From an uncultured Chloroflexota bacterium (GTDB taxonomy: Bacteria > Chloroflexota > UBA4733), in assembly GCA_937967325.1 (NCBI GenBank), contig CALBSQ010000169.1, positions 1-30,114 of the forward strand: DNA of 30,114 nucleotides, written 5' to 3'. A program made the position numbers and the translations under genes. The notes under the pieces were generated by a model. That model did not search any database, was not told the DNA's origin, and worked only from the letters and a program-made list of their open reading frames with translations. Shown piece by piece: positions 29,997 to 30,114 of this stretch. Each line of letters starts with the position of its first letter. The stretch's first letter is position 1.

Positions 29997-30114
29997 ATGG
30001 CTCCCCAGGCGGTTTCCCCAGACGAATGCGGACGGTTATTGATGGAGACCATGCAGGACCTTCGACACGGCTGGGCCGCGACAGTGCGCCACTGGAAGAT
30101 GGACCAGGAGGGCA
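29997..30114 (+). CDS. Start of a probable MarR-like regulator, cut by the window end
   Basis: Only 39 residues are present. The ATG follows AGGAAG by about 6 bases and a strong promoter lies upstream, so the gene is real. The visible N-terminus (LLMETMQDLRHGWAATVRHW) is an amphipathic helix of the kind that starts MarR-type winged-helix repressors, which dimerise through such helices. The assignment is weak because the DNA-binding domain lies outside the window. Confidence 0.45.
   Translation, partial: MAPQAVSPDECGRLLMETMQDLRHGWAATVRHWKMDQEG

Overview
The window is high-GC bacterial chromosome. The gene style fits a member of the Chloroflexota, perhaps Thermomicrobia-like. That is an inference from several repeated Gfo/Idh/MocA dehydrogenases, Tat-type lipoprotein sugar-binding proteins, an ECF42 sigma factor with a DGPF protein, a solitary beta clamp, small toxin-antitoxin-type genes and G-rich palindromic intergenic elements. 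No rRNA, tRNA, CRISPR array or intact insertion sequence was seen.

Layout. 1-1038: 3' part of a Gfo/Idh/MocA dehydrogenase. 1115-2137 (-): flavin-dependent luciferase-like monooxygenase. 2281-4014 (-): DGPF/YciI protein and ECF42 sigma factor, with an ECF42-type promoter in front. 4260-5444 (-): enolase-superfamily sugar acid dehydratase carrying an in-frame 78-bp repeat insertion. 5711-7153 (-): an uncharacterised pair, a helix-turn-helix protein followed by a protein with a TCD motif. 7387-8250 (+): nucleotidyltransferase, convergent with a GNAT acetyltransferase (8347-9204, -). 9304-12792 (-): orphan sugar-binding lipoprotein, PhyH-type dioxygenase and AraC regulator. 12955-15087 (+): a second dehydrogenase, divergent from the AraC gene, then a sugar phosphate isomerase/epimerase. 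15276-17023 (+): a DnaN-like sliding clamp and a NUDIX hydrolase.

17.0-18.6 kb looks less GC-rich by eye. It holds a glutaredoxin-like protein without its cysteines and a protein with an ADP-ribosyltransferase-like H-Y-Q signature. Next come a histidine kinase reduced to its ATPase domain with an intact NarL-type response regulator (18596-19734), and a lone ribbon-helix-helix antitoxin (19991-20236) with a possible MazF relic. 20391-21497 (+) is a third dehydrogenase. 21504-22332 (-) is an HTH/PIN toxin-antitoxin-type pair. 22435-23493 (+) is a zinc alcohol dehydrogenase. 23658-28335 (-) is a sugar ABC transporter operon (binding protein, two permeases) ending in a fourth dehydrogenase. 28563-29870 (+) holds a small zinc-ribbon protein and a malate/lactate-type dehydrogenase, and a regulator gene starts at 29997.

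Working together. Most metabolic genes fit uptake and oxidation of sugars, polyols or sugar acids: binding proteins and permeases import, Gfo/Idh/MocA and alcohol dehydrogenases oxidise, the TIM-barrel isomerase rearranges, and the enolase-superfamily dehydratase removes water. No ABC ATPase is present, so the permeases must borrow one encoded elsewhere. Between the metabolic blocks are small accessory cassettes and palindromic elements, which are the best places to look for new biology.
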